64,000 bases of DNA. Origin: Marisa cornuarietis (Eukaryota; Mollusca; Gastropoda; Architaenioglossa; Ampullariidae). Where the stretch lies: contig SMMW01000622.1 in the NCBI GenBank assembly GCA_004794655.1, forward strand, positions 7,984,501 to 8,048,500. The letters run 5' to 3'. Of the stretch, positions 35,924 through 50,102 are shown piece by piece (within the stretch, counting starts at the first letter, position 1; every line of letters starts with the position of its first letter). Both the position numbers and the translations under genes were made by a program. The notes below the pieces were generated by a model that searched no databases, was not told where the DNA came from, and saw only the letters and a program-made list of their open reading frames with translations.

Positions 35924-37988
35924 GTAACATCACATGGAAGCAGACGAAAAGTGGGAAGAGGAGGAGGAGGAGGAGAAGAAGAAGAAGAAGAAAAGAGTAG
36001 AACAAGAAGCAAAAGAAATGGTAGTGGCAGGACATTACTTCAATGCTCACCTGCAATAGTTTATGACTGTAACGTGTGTTATTTACATCCAACATTTTGG
36101 AAGACGCGGCTATAACGACTTACTGCTTCTGTATTTGAGCGTTTGTTCATTAAAGTAAATGAAAGAGAAAAAGTAAGTGGCAAGCTGGGTGAAATTGACA
36201 GACACGCTGAATCGTTTCTGCTCGGGTGTCGGGTTGCAAAACAATCATTTCTTTACATTTCACTTTTAATTTCATCCCGTAACTGGCAGCGGCAGTACCA
36301 GTTGTAGTGGAGATCTGATGGAGCGCAGCAGAGGTTAACTCACGCCAGCGGCACCGGTCTTGCGTCCGGATGAGAAGGTCGCCTAGTGAACAGCTGTTCA
36401 CTCCTTCATATTAGTCACCCAGCTTTTCTTCTGTTTGCCATGGCATAGCCGCCTTCAAGGTAACCTTGTGGCCCGTCGTTTCTTTACAATCGTGTCTAAA
36501 AAGACAGTTCTGGGGAGGTACAGGAAGGCCACCAGGGTTTGTTGTCGAGTGACCTCGCTGAACCCTCCCAGCGTGAGAGTTCACTTTCAAGTGTGGTCAT
36601 CATGAAATGCTGGCATCATGAACCTAGGATCGTTCCATACAATTTATAAACCAAATACAGTGTCTATCACGCAAGTCTTTTCCGCTTTGCTCAGGTTCAA
36701 GAACCGACTCGCAGCTGCGCATTAGACACGATCATAAGTAACTTGGAGGAACAATTCAGACCGTCATTATCTCACACTTATGCCTTATCTTGCTATTGCC
36801 TTTTCCTTTAAATAAATTAAAAAAATTCTTTATATGACGTTGAAGTGAAGATATTAACTGGATTTAAAATTTAAAAATGCAACTGCTTTTACCATGAACA
36901 TTTCTATCATCACATTGCAGTGATAGTGTTTGAATCAGTCGCAGGTTCCATTTTCTTTTGAATCATTTAGCCTAATATGGCTCATTTGTGGGCACATTTA
37001 AACAAATTTGAACTATTTTAATGGCGTCTGACATTGTTCTGTGCGTTAGTGCCATAATTACGCATACATTCGTATAACTGTGCTTTATTGTTTTATAAAC
37101 TTACTTTTTATGATATACCGATTTTCTTAATTTTTTTCAACCATGCCGCTTCTTTGCTTCAGTTCATCAATTGTAGGTTTTTTTAAAATTCCTTTCCTTG
37201 TTCTTAAGTTACCATATGTACTAAGAAATAACTTTAATTGAACTTTAGTTTCTCGTCTCTCTGTTCCTTTTCTCGTCTTTTTTCTGCTTTGGGATTGCAA
37301 AATTAGCATTTTTTTCTTGTAGCCATTGTTTGTCCCTCTTTCTCTTACTTGTGTAAGGCTTTACTTGTGTTGATGATTAAAGAACAAATTCACGAAATTT
37401 TGTTAATTAGCGTCTAGATCTGTTTCCACTGCAGGTCACAGGGTCATGAAGCTTTCTGTATTAGAACCTCTGACACCGAAAAGGTTTCGACTTCCTTGCC
37501 CTCGCACTGCTCTTTGCCTGCACAGTGGTGATAATAAGGGAACACCCCTCTAGCCCCCATCTAGCCCTTTTTTTTCATTCTTAACCGGTCCGTTTACCCC
37601 AATTACCAGACACGTCTTGCTCGCCCCAGTGCAGCAACTATCACACGCTGTTCAAACAACCTTGGAATGGAGTGGACGACAGTATTAGGCAAATCACACA
37701 TTGGTGTCTGCCAGACGATTACTTGCCACCGCCCTCACAACCTGGCCTGGTCATGTATTGTTGATGCTGTCGGCGTAAAGGACGCCGGACGCAGACGCAA
37801 AGCTTTTATTTATTTACTACAACGGGGGAGGTTGTCGTTTGAAATAGCCGCCTTAGTTTTTGCAGAGCCACTCTCTGAGGAAAATTGTCGCTTGCAGGAT
37901 GCTTTACAGTTGCACTTGTGCTGCGTCGCATCGAGCATACAGAAATAAACCGACTTACAAAAACAGAATAAAAAAATCCTCCTCCTCA

Positions 37989-37989
<1 letters not shown>

Positions 37990-38061
<72 letters not shown>
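37990..38061. repeat. (CA)n microsatellite
   Basis: A perfect 70-bp dinucleotide array. It creates spurious cysteine/valine or histidine/threonine ORFs on both strands. Confidence 0.98.
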
Positions 38062-40120
38062 ACATGAATATACGCTTCGCACATGCAAACAGATGCCAAC
38101 GGACGTGAATATCAAATACAGAGACAAAAAAAGTGAAGAAAACAAAGTGCCCAGGACATTTGCTCATGGGAGCATATGTACTCGGGATGTAGAATCTCCA
38201 AGCAGCGATGGTTTCTTTTGTTTCAGGTCTTACAAATGGCCACTAAATAAATTTATTCAATAGAAGAATTTGTACTTAACTATTGTAAATGTGTTTTATC
38301 AACTCAACATTGCATTCTGAATTGCCCATTTAACATTATTTGACTGCTGTCTTGTAAAATGAAAGAATTATAATTAAAAAAATACAAAAACTAATAAACC
38401 AGTATTTATGAATGAAAACACGAAAAGGAGTCAAATTCTCTCCAGACTTTGTTCTTTTTTTTAACAGAATGATATTTATGATTGTCGTTGCCTTTTTCTT
38501 TCAATAGATAGAGAAGTTATCAATTTTGTACTGACATTCAGTCCCACCCGAATAGTGGTGGATGGAAGAAAGGGGGAAGGCGTATTAAATTAAGCAGAGC
38601 ATGTGGCTGTTTAAACTAGTTATACGGGTTCCAGAACAGACGGAATTGGGGACCACTGGGCAATGGCACCTATTGGTGGTGGTGTGGCGTTCTGTAGAGA
38701 CATGATGCTTCATTACAAATGAATGATTTTGAGGTGTTTAATGACATTATGCGGGTGCATCGTGATACTTATCTCGCACGCTGTTTTTACATTATGCAAT
38801 GGCAAGACAGCATGTTCACTATGGCTATTTGTTGCGCTCAATGCCAGTCTGTAGAAATCCAGATAGGAACATTTTGTCGGCCAGTCGACCATTAGACCGA
38901 CCAGCAGACCATCAAACATTGCACACCTCCTATCCCGACTCCGAAAGACTTCCTGACCGATTATGATATCTGCTCACTAGTGGTACGCACGCGTTTTTCG
39001 TCAGTGTTTAATTTTGGTTAATTTTCTTTCTTTAATTACAGTCTACTGAATTTTCTTTAATTCATTTGCAGCAGTGTTAGTAGTCGAAGAATATGCCTGC
39101 AGAATGCCTAGAAAAGAGGTTTCCAAATGTGACAACTGAAGAAAAAAGCGTGGTTCGTCTCATTTGCTTTTCACATCTTACTTTTTCCCATGCTAGAAAA
39201 TTCTTTAGTTTAAGAATAACTTCACACCTCAGCTACCACAGAAACTCTTGGAATTGCAAACGTCCTAAACAAAAGAAAGCAAAAAGCCCCCCAAAACAAA
39301 CAAACAAACAAACAAAACTCCAATAAAAGCCTTAAAAGATAGAAAGAAAAATATCAGCATCAGCCACAAACCAGAAGAAAAAAGTGAAGAGACAAACTAA
39401 CAGTCAGTGTCATCACCAGGCCCGCTAACACCTCATGAATCATTGGCTATATCAAGCAGAGCGGAGTAATGAACTTAAAGGGAAAAGCAAGTCAAATGTT
39501 AAGGTGAACAAAGTGATAGATACTGACGTTTTGAATCATGTCAAATTTCGGGTTGCAAATCGATCGTTACAATCACGTCTAAAGCACAGGTTTGCGGCGA
39601 TTCAAGTAGGCTGCCATGATGTGTTATCCAGTGACGTCATTGAACCGTTAGGTTCGAAAGCTGTTGTCTCCTAAATGGGAGTCATCAAAATGCTAACATC
39701 CTGAGTTTAGACATCGTGCAGTGGTGAAAAATGTTCAGTGATGAAAAGATGAACGAATTGAGAATATGCCCATGTCAAAATACAGCTACTGAACGCTTCC
39801 TTATGACAATAGTTGTAGAAAATGTTATCTGGCCAACAGACTTTTTGTGTGTAAAATAAAGGAATGCCATTGCAAAAGTCTGTAAGCCTGTTTCGGCGTG
39901 ACTTGCGTTGAAACGGGTTGTACTGGCAATACAGTTTATATCGTTCTTCGTAAACAAACCTAACGCAACCTAATTTTTCAACGATAGGACGCAACCAAGA
40001 GACGTTATCCTAAGTAAATGAACATTTTTCCAACCCGAAATTGTACTCGGCCATGACTCAGAACGTCAGTGTCTATTAGTTAAACCCATATGACGTGGTT
40101 TTCCATTTAGACTTCCTAAA

Positions 40121-40164
<44 letters not shown>

Positions 40165-40188
40165 TGTGTGTGTGTGTGTGTGTGTGTG
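40121..40188. repeat. Compound (TG)n(TGCG)n(TG)n microsatellite
   Basis: TG repeats flank a core of TGCG tetranucleotides. Alternating purine-pyrimidine throughout makes it Z-DNA prone. Confidence 0.97.
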
Positions 40189-43100
40189 AAAATTCATGTG
40201 TAATGTTGCCATGTTAATGAATACACGCTAAAAGTGCGTTAAGGACACTCACGAGAAATTATAAACTGTTGTCTAATAAAACTGTATACGTCTACGACGC
40301 TGGACACAAACTGCGATGCAAAAGGGTTTTAAAAGCGTGATTTAATTATCCGGACAATGTGATATCGATGAAAATATGTAGAGTAGCACACCAAACGCGT
40401 TGCGATTCGTTGAGTTCTTCATTTTGTCTTTCTTTCTCAACGCCTACAGTTTTTTTTAATCGTTTCTGACCGAAGAGTTCAACAGGAAGTCAACAAATAG
40501 GAAGAACTACGAGTAAGCTACAAAATACAACTGGTTTTCCATTAATGCCGAAACTATGAAGACAGTTTGCTAAGCTGCTGTCACAACGCAGCTTACCGTT
40601 GTAAAGATTACAACAACGAGACAAAACCAACCTCACTTGTTCCTGGAACCAGTGGAACCTTTAATTAACTCGAAGCTTCTGTCATTTTCACTGTCGGTTG
40701 TTACTGCCAGTGTTTTGCCCCGACTTGTTCTACTACTTATACACGGCTAGTTCAGAGTCGTTCATACAGCAGCTACTACAGCTGAATAAAATCAGATGGC
40801 GACGGGGAAGATAAACCAATCATAACACAGAGCCTTTGAGAAACTATAGCATCTAAGTTTAAGACTTTTACCAGATAAATGAAACCATTGGAAATTAAGT
40901 AAGCTGCGCAGGTTAAAAATGTTTCTATTTGCATGCATTCAAATAAAGGACACGCTGAACTGCCTAATTACAATGCTTTAATAAATGTATTAAAGGGAAA
41001 ACTGACCGAGATTTGCAGCAATTTGTCTTCATATTATACAATCTAATGCAACACTAATTACATATCAAAAAGGTTTCACGCTTCACATAAATCGTGCCTT
41101 AGAATATCTCCACGTCAAGAAAATAAAACAAAACATAAACATCAAAAAAACAAAACAAAAGCAAAAAAAAAACAAAAAAACAAAAAAAACACTTAATGCT
41201 AGTAATGAACAAACCAGCCTGCACTTGCCCTAGGCCATGCTGGACGCAGATTTGATAATTCTAAGAAAAGTGGAAAAGATTCCTGTCAGTTTGGCGCCAG
41301 AGGAACACAGAGCCGTCTTACACAATCTACCGTGCAATCAAATTCACAATGTCCCCGTTTACTTCCAACAAGCTATTTTGTGAGCAAGTATTAGCCAATC
41401 GGGCATGTTTGGACCGCACATGCGTGAATGATGCCGCATCGACCTCAATTTAATTCCTATCTTTCTTGTCGTCTTCCACTTTGTTCTTTTTCCAGGACAA
41501 TTTCTTCCATCTCTTTCTTCAAACACGGGGGAGCATCGGCCCTTGCACTAGTGCTCTGATTTACTTTTCCGCGTCGTTATATGTTAGGCACTCTGATTGC
41601 CTTCTGCTTGTGAACCCTGCACCCATCTCCATTAACGTTGGTTGGCGAGGGTTGACAGGGACCACAGACGACAAAGAGATGCCGCTCACTATGTCCTCAA
41701 TATCTTTTTGCAGAAAGCGGCCTTTTTCATGTCCTTGCCTAAATAATACCCCCCGCCCTCGTTTGTTTTCAATTTTTCTTTCAATTAGTCAGATTGTAAA
41801 ATGTATTAAAACTGATTAAATTGCGCATTAAAAGATGAAGTCTGCATTTATCTCTCCGTAAAAGAAATCGACCAAAGGATTATGCCAAAACGAAAAGAGA
41901 GTCGGGATTTGGCGAAGATGCATGAATACACTGCCGAGTTCGGCTCAGGAGAAGGTTTGCCGAGATTAAAAGACGTAGAGGGCACGTTAGATCAAGATAA
42001 AAATTGGAGCCCGAGGCTGAAGTTGACTGAGTTATATTTATCAGCGAGCCCCATGCAAGTCCCACGAGAATCCTACTGGCAAACAGTGTCTAATGGTGGA
42101 TGACTCGCTGCTTTGGCCGGGCGGAGTTCCTTGCTGGGGAATGGTGGCCTGTTGGACTCTTATTATGAACTGAGTATTAATGGATAACGGTGCTGGATGT
42201 GTATCCTTTTGGTGTGGGACTACTAGCACTTTCTTTGGTCTCGCTTCTGGGATAGAAGCTGCACATGGCCGCAAGATTTCACTATGAACCCCAGTAGTTA
42301 CTCAGACTACTTTATGCATCTCAGAGTAATGGGGGAAAGATACAGGGATTTAGCCTTCGTTCCTACATATGGAATGGCCCCTGACATTAGAAATAAGGCG
42401 CTTTGTCATTTCACCGGCGATAACAACAAATTACTCAACTTACAAAATACTCTTGCTAAAAGTGGGTCCATTGCGGTCTGCTGCTTTGAGGTGTGTTTAA
42501 AAGTAGCATAGAGGGAGGGGGAAGAAGAGAGGCAGGCAGGCAGGGAGGGAAGGACAATATCAAGTGAAACGAAGTCGTGCACACCTCGTTAGCGGAAAAA
42601 AGATTAAGTTAAGAGGATAAGATTTTCACCAAGGTGAATTTTTTTTAATTTAGAGGAGCTAGGCTAAAATTTGTCTTTTGCTTATTTGTGTTCACCTTTT
42701 GTTTTTCTTCTTTTCTTCTGTTTTCCTTTCAGACTTTGTTCACGAACCTTGCAAATGAAAATATAGCACACACTTGTGCATAATCTTGAGATTGGTATCG
42801 CATTCTTTCATGCATCCCTCAATCATTCATTTCTTCCTTATTTCTTTGCATGTTTAATTTGCTTTTTATTTTACTTTTGCTTTGTTTGCTTGATGTGTAT
42901 TACTCGAAATCAAGCTAAATTAACAGTATCTATGTCCTTCAGCGGCGATCAGCCAGCATCTGGTTGTGAACCATTAACACTCTTGTGTCTTGACGATGAC
43001 GCAGAAGCATCATTATACATGGCGAAAGGGGTCTCTGCTAAAATAAATAAAAACTGAGATACAGAAACCGATTAACAGGCAATTAAATCAAGAATCCACT

Positions 43101-43514
43101 GCGGTCATGGCAGGCAAATAAATATTGAGAAAGGAGAAGAAAAGAGAAGAGGAGAGAACAAGGACGAGAAAGCGAAAGAGGAGGAGGAGGGGAGAGAGGG
43201 GTAGAAAGAGGATGGCAAGAATTTTTTTCTTTTCTAATGTCAGCCCCTCTCTGCTTCATGGTTTTCAACACCAATGAACAGCAGGCATTAAGCCCGGTTT
43301 CTCCAATAATATCAAGTGCTATAGATAGACGGAGGAGCCCGTGTTACGGAGTACAGGCAACTGTGATTCCAGACACAAATACTCCCCGCTGAGAGTGCTT
43401 ATTGTTTGCAGAGCTTAAAGTATCGCGCGCGCAGTCTGAAAGGTAGACAAGCAGAGGGAGGCAGAGAAAGAGAAAGAGAGATAGAGGCAAGAACTTAGAA
43501 TGGAGTTCTCATAC

Positions 43515-43566
43515 CAGAGGCGTCACCGCCAAGACCTGGTCCAGACCGATCACGCCCTGAGGCCAT
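43515..43566 (-). other. Candidate small first coding exon, unidentified
   Basis: ATG at 43566 opens MASGRDRSGPGLGGDASG and meets a good donor, CTG|GTATGAG, at 43515. It is GC-rich against an AT-rich background. There is no partner exon and no family match; it may be chance. Confidence 0.12.
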
Positions 43567-44064
43567 CAAGAAAAATTAAATATTGGCAAAACTGATCTGC
43601 GAAGCTAACAACAACAAAACGAAAAAGGGCAAGTGTCACATACATTATCACTGCTTGTGAGTAGAAAAGCTAGGAAAAAATGAAATTTAGCCAGGGTCGG
43701 AGAGACAAAACAGGAGAGATGGGATGAGGATCGGGGAATGGCTGAAGGAGAAGTGGAGAGGGGGGGGGTAACCTTTCAGGTCAGTCAGAGCGTCTAGTTG
43801 TCTTTGCGGTTGGATTTTACTCCCGTTTATTATTGCATTGGCCCGGAATGAAAGAGGAGAGCGAAACTAAGGAGAAAAATTTGACAGACAAGGAGAGAGA
43901 ATGGTACAGGAGTTGAAAATGATTGGGAGTGCTTGGGCATACATGTCATAAAAGTGTCATAACCGTTGTGGCCAGTTTGTGTTGGGGCTTAGCGTGAGCA
44001 GAATATCACTGAAGGTGATCAGCGCGGCTGTCATAACTAATTCGAAGTAAATTCACAAAAAAAT

Positions 44065-44355
44065 CGTTATTCACAGCTTCAGAACAGGAAGCCACAAAGA
44101 CGAGCTTCTGAACAGAACGTTATTCACAGCTTCAGCACAAACATTTTACAGCTTAAACAGCATTGGTTACACTTTTTACATCTGTAGGACAGAATATTAC
44201 TTGCAGATATAGAACAACGTTAATTACAGCTTTAGGAAATAACGTTGATAACTTGAATAACTACTGAAGGAGAAAACATTGGTCACAGCTTTAGAAAAGA
44301 ACATCATTCAAAGCTTCAGGACAGAGCGGTAATCACAGTTTTTGTTTAAAACGTT
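44065..44355. repeat. Degenerate minisatellite, unit about 27 bp
   Basis: About ten diverged units on the theme aacgttattcacagcttcaggaca, for example near 44065, 44116, 44220, 44276 and 44305. The spacing drifts because of indels. The array is old. Confidence 0.6.
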
Positions 44356-44401
44356 ACTTACTAGCCGTTACAAGTTATTTCATTTCATGGAATTGATTAA
44401 A

Positions 44402-44431
44402 TGACAGACAGACAGACAGACAGACAGACAG
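44402..44431. repeat. (GACA)n microsatellite
   Basis: Seven tandem GACA units immediately before the T-poor tract. Confidence 0.95.
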
Positions 44432-44865
44432 ATGAAAGATGAGAGGAAATAAAAAGGCAAAGGTGAGAGAAAGCAAAGAAGGACGAGTAGGAACAGAAGG
44501 CGATAGAAAAAGCAGTAGCAAAAGAACAAGAATAAAAAAGAACAGCAAGAATAAAGAGCAAGGACAAAACCTCAAAAAACCAAAACAAAACAAAAACAAA
44601 GAATAGCAAAAAAGAAGGAAAACAAAAAACAAGAAGAAAAAGAAAAGCAGGAACAGTAAAAACAAAGAAAAGCACAACAATCACGAAAATAAAAAGAACA
44701 AAGATTTAAAACAAAAACAAGGACAAAGAACAGCAAGAACAAAGAACAAAACCCAAAGAGCAAGAACAAGAAACAAGAACAAAGAAAAAAAAAACAAGAA
44801 CCAAAAGATGATGAAATCAAAAAAGGAGACGCCAAAGAAGGAAGAAAGCGAAGCAAAGTGTATAA
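44432..44865 (+). repeat. T-poor, A-rich strand-asymmetric tract
   Basis: About 430 bp almost free of T on the plus strand, built from variants of aagaacaaagaac and agaaaaagaaa. It is probably a decayed low-complexity tandem array. It yields several long phenylalanine/leucine/serine-rich minus-strand ORFs that are composition artefacts. Confidence 0.85.
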
Positions 44866-47116
44866 AACACTAGGGAACGACAAAGACAAAATAAAGTGTT
44901 CTGAAAGCAGGAGAGGTGTGAGTGCGCGAGTGCAGCCTTCGCATAGCGATCTTTCTAAGTCCCATCCCAGCTGAGCCTCAGCTTCACGACTCGCCGTCTC
45001 CTTTCGTCGGATAATGAATGTCTATCGCCAGTCAACAGAGATGGAGCCAAAGACTTTCCGGGCAAAAGGAAATGTGGCATTCAGAGTTTTGCACTCCCGA
45101 ACGGCGTTCTTTGACTAGTTATGGCCCATCATATTTGGATGCATCATGCAAAGTTTTCTGCAATATTTGGCTCTCTCGGTACTTGCAGAGGCCAGACTGG
45201 TGCAAAAAGTATTTTCAATCGCCGGACCGAACAGCGTCCACCCATACACGCGCGCAAGCGGGGGTTAATATCGAGAAAGCTTTGCAAAAGATGTTGACCG
45301 GAGCGAGTCCCAGTTGACCACTAGAAGGCCGGGAGCAGACGTTGAAACGACACGCCAGCCATCGTGTGAGGTCAGACTAAAGGTGCGTTGTCGAGTTAGA
45401 CACCTAGTCGCCAGGGATAATCGTTTCTCGTCGGCCGAAGAGCAGACGACACTCTCTTGATGGCCACAGTTGATGGGGGAACGGCACGCTCAAAATGTCA
45501 AGGACGCAGGTCTGTCCGCGATTAGGTTGAGGGCAGTGCTGCACGTGCTCTACACTATGGCAGACATCCGAGTTTAAGCGTGTCATTACATCGAACCTAC
45601 TTTTTGAACAATTCCCTGGTCACCCAATGTAAGGAATTAAAGATTACCTCAACAAGACAGTTTCAACGCGACAAACATTGTAACTCATAAACGCCAAAGC
45701 TTCACAAAACATCAATCACAAAGAAATTACCTCAATATAAAAAACAATATTTCTCAAGGAACTCGTATTAAAAATTCATTAGAATTACAGATTTAAGGTA
45801 GGTGAAAATAAATGATCTTTTTAAAAAACTACGTAAAATTCAAGCACACACGTACTGTGTGGGACCGAAAACAGAAACCTTACTTGAGTGTCGTGTGTGT
45901 AGTGGTACTGCGATCTACAGACGCTGTAAAAGGACAAACATATTGCATCGCTATAATCTCTCTTTTTTCAAGCAAGCTTGCATTTTTTAAGTAACCGACA
46001 TTAGAGTACAAATCTGTTCTTCAGCAGGTAATTTCAGTATTTTTTCAGGGTGAGTTTTTATGCCCAATTCAGTCGTCAGATGGCGGAGGTCACGAGCTCC
46101 AGACTGCGTTAAATCATCCAAATTAACGAAACACGAGAAATAAAAAAAGTTTGAAATGTTTCACAAAAGTAAAATATCTTATTTACGCACCATGACTTTT
46201 TAGAGCTTTGAATAAGTAATGGGTAGAATCTTAATGTCCACCTGATTAAGTATTCGTGAATTTGTTTTGCTGGACCAGGGACTGACTCTCTGAAGGTAGA
46301 TACTAAAGTTGATTGTGTTCACAATCTGATAATAGATACTGGGGGAACTTTCAAAGTGCGCAAAAGCTTTCAGAATGTTAAGGTAGATACTGCTGGAACT
46401 TTCAAGGAACGAAGAATTCGATTTAGCTGTCACTAGATACCCGATGAGTGGGTAAATGCACCTAGCATAACCTTTTTTTTATAGGAGTCCATAGTGTATC
46501 GGTTTTCTCTGAGCGATACGCTACTCTTACTCTTACGCACGCTGGCTTAATCTCACTAATATCTGTTTCTGCTCATTCGTACGGGGTTCGCGTGCACTGA
46601 GTGCTTTTTGTGTTCTTCTTCGTAGATAAAAGACAGGAACAGTGGCCACAAATATTAGATTTGCAGTCCGATGGGGATAGACATCGACGAGCTCTTGTCA
46701 CCAATACAGTAAAGATAATAGATTCACCCGCTCAGAGACGGTAATAAGATTGCATAGTTTCTCTCTCAGGATGTAGCTGACAGTCGGAAGGTTCGTCCTG
46801 GTAATTTGAGTTCCCTTCTCTTCTTTTACACCCCAGGCCCCTTGCCATACCTCTCTGCCACAACACTCTGTGGAGACACTTTTCTACCGAAAAAGCAGTT
46901 AGAGAAAGATTCAACGGACGATGTTAAACAACGCTGTTGAATACATTCAAAATATGCGCACCATGCGTTAACCTGTCTCTGAGGCAAAGCCTTTTGAGGA
47001 GATGGAGAATTTTAGGTAGATGCATTTGTTGTTATCTGTTATCTGTTTGGAATAGTTTCACACTTCTAGCAAATCATAAGCTTCGACTGGGGGAAGGCTT
47101 GGCGTGCGTGAGTACG

Positions 47117-47175
<59 letters not shown>

Positions 47176-47201
47176 AGTGTGTGTGTGTGTGTGTGTGTGT
47201 G

Positions 47202-47232
<31 letters not shown>
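47117..47232. repeat. Compound (TA)n(TG)n microsatellite with two GGAGTG interruptions
   Basis: A TATA run followed by TG repeats broken twice by the same ggag interruption. The segment between interruptions has therefore been duplicated as a unit of about 27-28 bp. Confidence 0.95.
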
Positions 47233-47717
47233 GATTCACATTTGTCTGCACTAAATAATATACAGTGCCATGAACAATGCTTAGTATTTTGCTTAACCGG
47301 AAATTTACTTCCGAAAATAAGGAAATAATAAAGATTTACTTATTTCGGAACATCGTGGTGTACGTGCAATCCATCCGTTTATGCCCGAGGAAGTATATCT
47401 GTGCTTGCTCCTTCATGGAGCCCAAAGATTCGATTTTCCTCTCTTTTCAGGTAAACCATCATTCAAATTCATTCTTCTTCGACGTGATTCATGGCGAACT
47501 TTGTTGTGTCGAAATACCTCTGGCTACGAAATCGACCGTTTTAGAATAGTGAAACCGAGACATAAGGACAGAATAAAAAAAGTATATTTTTGTGTGGGGT
47601 GTAGCGTGAATTGATCGCCTTATTCTGAAAGGGGTTTTAAACTTTATTTTGCAAACTTTATTTAGACGAAGAAAGGTCAAGCATAATGACGGATCGAAAA
47701 GCTCGCAAATAGTAAAA

Positions 47718-47842
47718 GAGACAGATTACGAGCTGCAAACGTGACAGGTTATGTGCTGCAAATGCGACACAATACAAACTGCAAATGGGGTAGATAATGC
47801 GCTGCACATTGGGTAGATTATTAAGTTCTACAAATGAATTCT
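47718..47842. repeat. Degenerate minisatellite, unit 23 bp
   Basis: About five to six units on the theme tgacagattatgtgctgcaaatg. Three consecutive units are exactly 23 bp and a later one is 26 bp. A CT/CA microsatellite begins shortly downstream. Confidence 0.6.
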
Positions 47843-47882
47843 GCAAATATGGGATTAAGGAATTGTTAAGTACAATGTTGAG

Positions 47883-47920
<38 letters not shown>
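47883..47920. repeat. (CT)n(CA)n microsatellite
   Basis: About 14 CT units followed by five CA units. Confidence 0.95.
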
Positions 47921-50102
47921 TTTCTCTCACGCACACAAAGAGACACACTCGCACGCGTACACACACTCTCTATTCCTCTAAAGAAATATTGATATTCCTA
48001 CTTACACAGACAAGTTTATCATACGCTTATACATCTGTGTCTAATTTATCCATCCATACATTCAGATATTCTATATATATATATTGTATAAACAATAATG
48101 AGCAAGTATAATGGGCACGCACAGACGATTTGACGGATTGACCGACTTGCTCACTGATTCACACGTACTTACTGACACATCGACACGCACAGTGGGTTGA
48201 TGATTGTTTGGAAGAATAATTAAACTAAAACAAAAAATTGCATTCATTAGCGTGTTTGTGTTTAAAACACTCCTCTGAGTGGAAAGTGCGTGCCTCCCTT
48301 TCTCAGTCCATAAAAAGCCGCTCGAAATTTGTTTGCAGTGGAGCACAAACTTTTTAATTTGTCTGGCAGGGAGCTAAGCTAGTAGTCTCTCAGTCGGCCA
48401 TGTTTTCCCCGCAGACGACCTGAAGGTGACGAACCCTTCTCGGCGATGACGTCGTTGGCAGGCCTTGATGGAAAGGGGAAGTAACGCTCATCACGGGCGG
48501 TTACTCTTGCTATTATCGTGTTTGCGCTAAAGCTTCGCAGTGGCACTCGTGTCATAAGTTGGGAGGCGAATGCAGAGATCCAATCTCCGTCGAAGGATTT
48601 GCTATTTGACAGATTCAATCACCGGAAGCCAGCCTTTTCCATTTAGTGTATGGGGGATGTGAAATGACGTTATTAAAACGAAAAAGTATTTTTCACCCAG
48701 CGGTCCATCACTCCCACGGAGCGCTTTCTGTGGCTAGATATACGCTGTCCCTTGGCCTCGCATTGCTAGCTTCTGGATCTTTAACCCCTTGAGGCAGTCT
48801 TACGATCTGAGCACAAGGTGATCATATCTGATGCACAAGCGATTATTTCATAATTTTCAAAAGTGTTTTTCTTTCACTGCTCACAAGGAACGGATTGTCA
48901 CTTCAAACTGAATCTTGCGATTTTGAGCACCCCCAACCCCAAAAAAGTCAAAAAGTTTTATTTAGTTTGTAATGAAAATAAGTGTCATTCAGGGTCTGGC
49001 TCAGTAGTGGTAAACGTTTGTCATCAAGACGGTTAAGATCTCGTTCCCGTCCATGACGCATGCGCGTTTTTATATTTCTAGATACGACATCTGCTTACAG
49101 GGCTAGCCGTGCAAGGCTCTGTGGCTTCATGTTTTCCACATCTACTCTACCTCCTACAAAAATGAAAAAATACCACTCGATCAGGTCTCTTTCTTTCAAT
49201 TAGGAAACCGTTTTCCTTTCAAATCAACCAATGTAGAAAAAGAATATACATATCAAGCAATCAAAACTCTAGTTACTGCTGAAACAGGAAGACACTTTAA
49301 TAAACTAGCACCAAATTTAAGACCATAAAATCAAAAATAGCCATTACAGTTGTCAATAAAGTGAAGAAACATATCAGTAGAGAAAGAAAAAGATGTTGCA
49401 ATAATGGTGTAACGAATAAGCAAACGTTAGTTAACGAGGAAAAAAATTACAGGTTTAAAAAGAAAATAAAAAGTATGACACACAAAGCACCACCAAAAAC
49501 AAATACCCTAATAAAGAAATTAAATAATATAAGAAAACTTAAGTAAAGTAAGTGGTAGCAAACACAATTGTGTGCGGAAGGAGTGGCAGGGGTGGGTTGG
49601 TGGACGAAATTGTATACAAAAGAATTTAAAAGTAAAAATGTTAGCAAGTATACATGCTAGTGAAGAAAAAGGATACCTACCATAAAACTACACACCCAAG
49701 ACTAATAGTTTTCACCAAGATAAAAGGGCAGATACGTCTTATTTTTGATGCAGCAAATGTAAACTACTAGACTCAATGCTATGAAGCAGTTTGACGCTGT
49801 TCATAGTCGGTATCAGACTACCAAAGCTGCGATCACAATACTCCAAGAATGCCCTTTGATTAGAATAACAATCGACATATATTATACCAAGGGTTTATTA
49901 TGTACTCTTACTGTATTGTGAAGTGTACAGAACACAAATCGCCTTTATGACTAACATTCATTGCCTATTAGAGAGAGACATTCTAGACGTGATTATTATG
50001 GGATGGTCAGGAGTAAGGAGAAATAATGTTGTAATTTTGACAGTCAAAAAGGCGAGCGATGCTGTGGCACAGGAAGCGTGACAGCTGGACAGTAAGAGCT
50101 CA

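Noticed and set aside
36270..36401. Minus frame LIRTQDRCRWRELTSAALHQ resembling an RTE LINE C-terminus
   Set aside because: Only about 25 residues match the pattern and no upstream reverse transcriptase residues follow; too short to call.
44375..44889. Three overlapping minus ORFs of 95-105 codons rich in F, L and S, resembling membrane proteins
   Set aside because: Shadow of the T-poor plus-strand repeat tract; no motif and no start context.
45018..45317. 99-codon plus ORF in GC-richer sequence
   Set aside because: No recognisable domain, no partner exon and a near-equal open frame alongside; unsupported.
48379..48618. 79-codon minus ORF with protein-like composition
   Set aside because: Vague resemblance to transposon-encoded peptides only; no ends, splice sites or family could be named.
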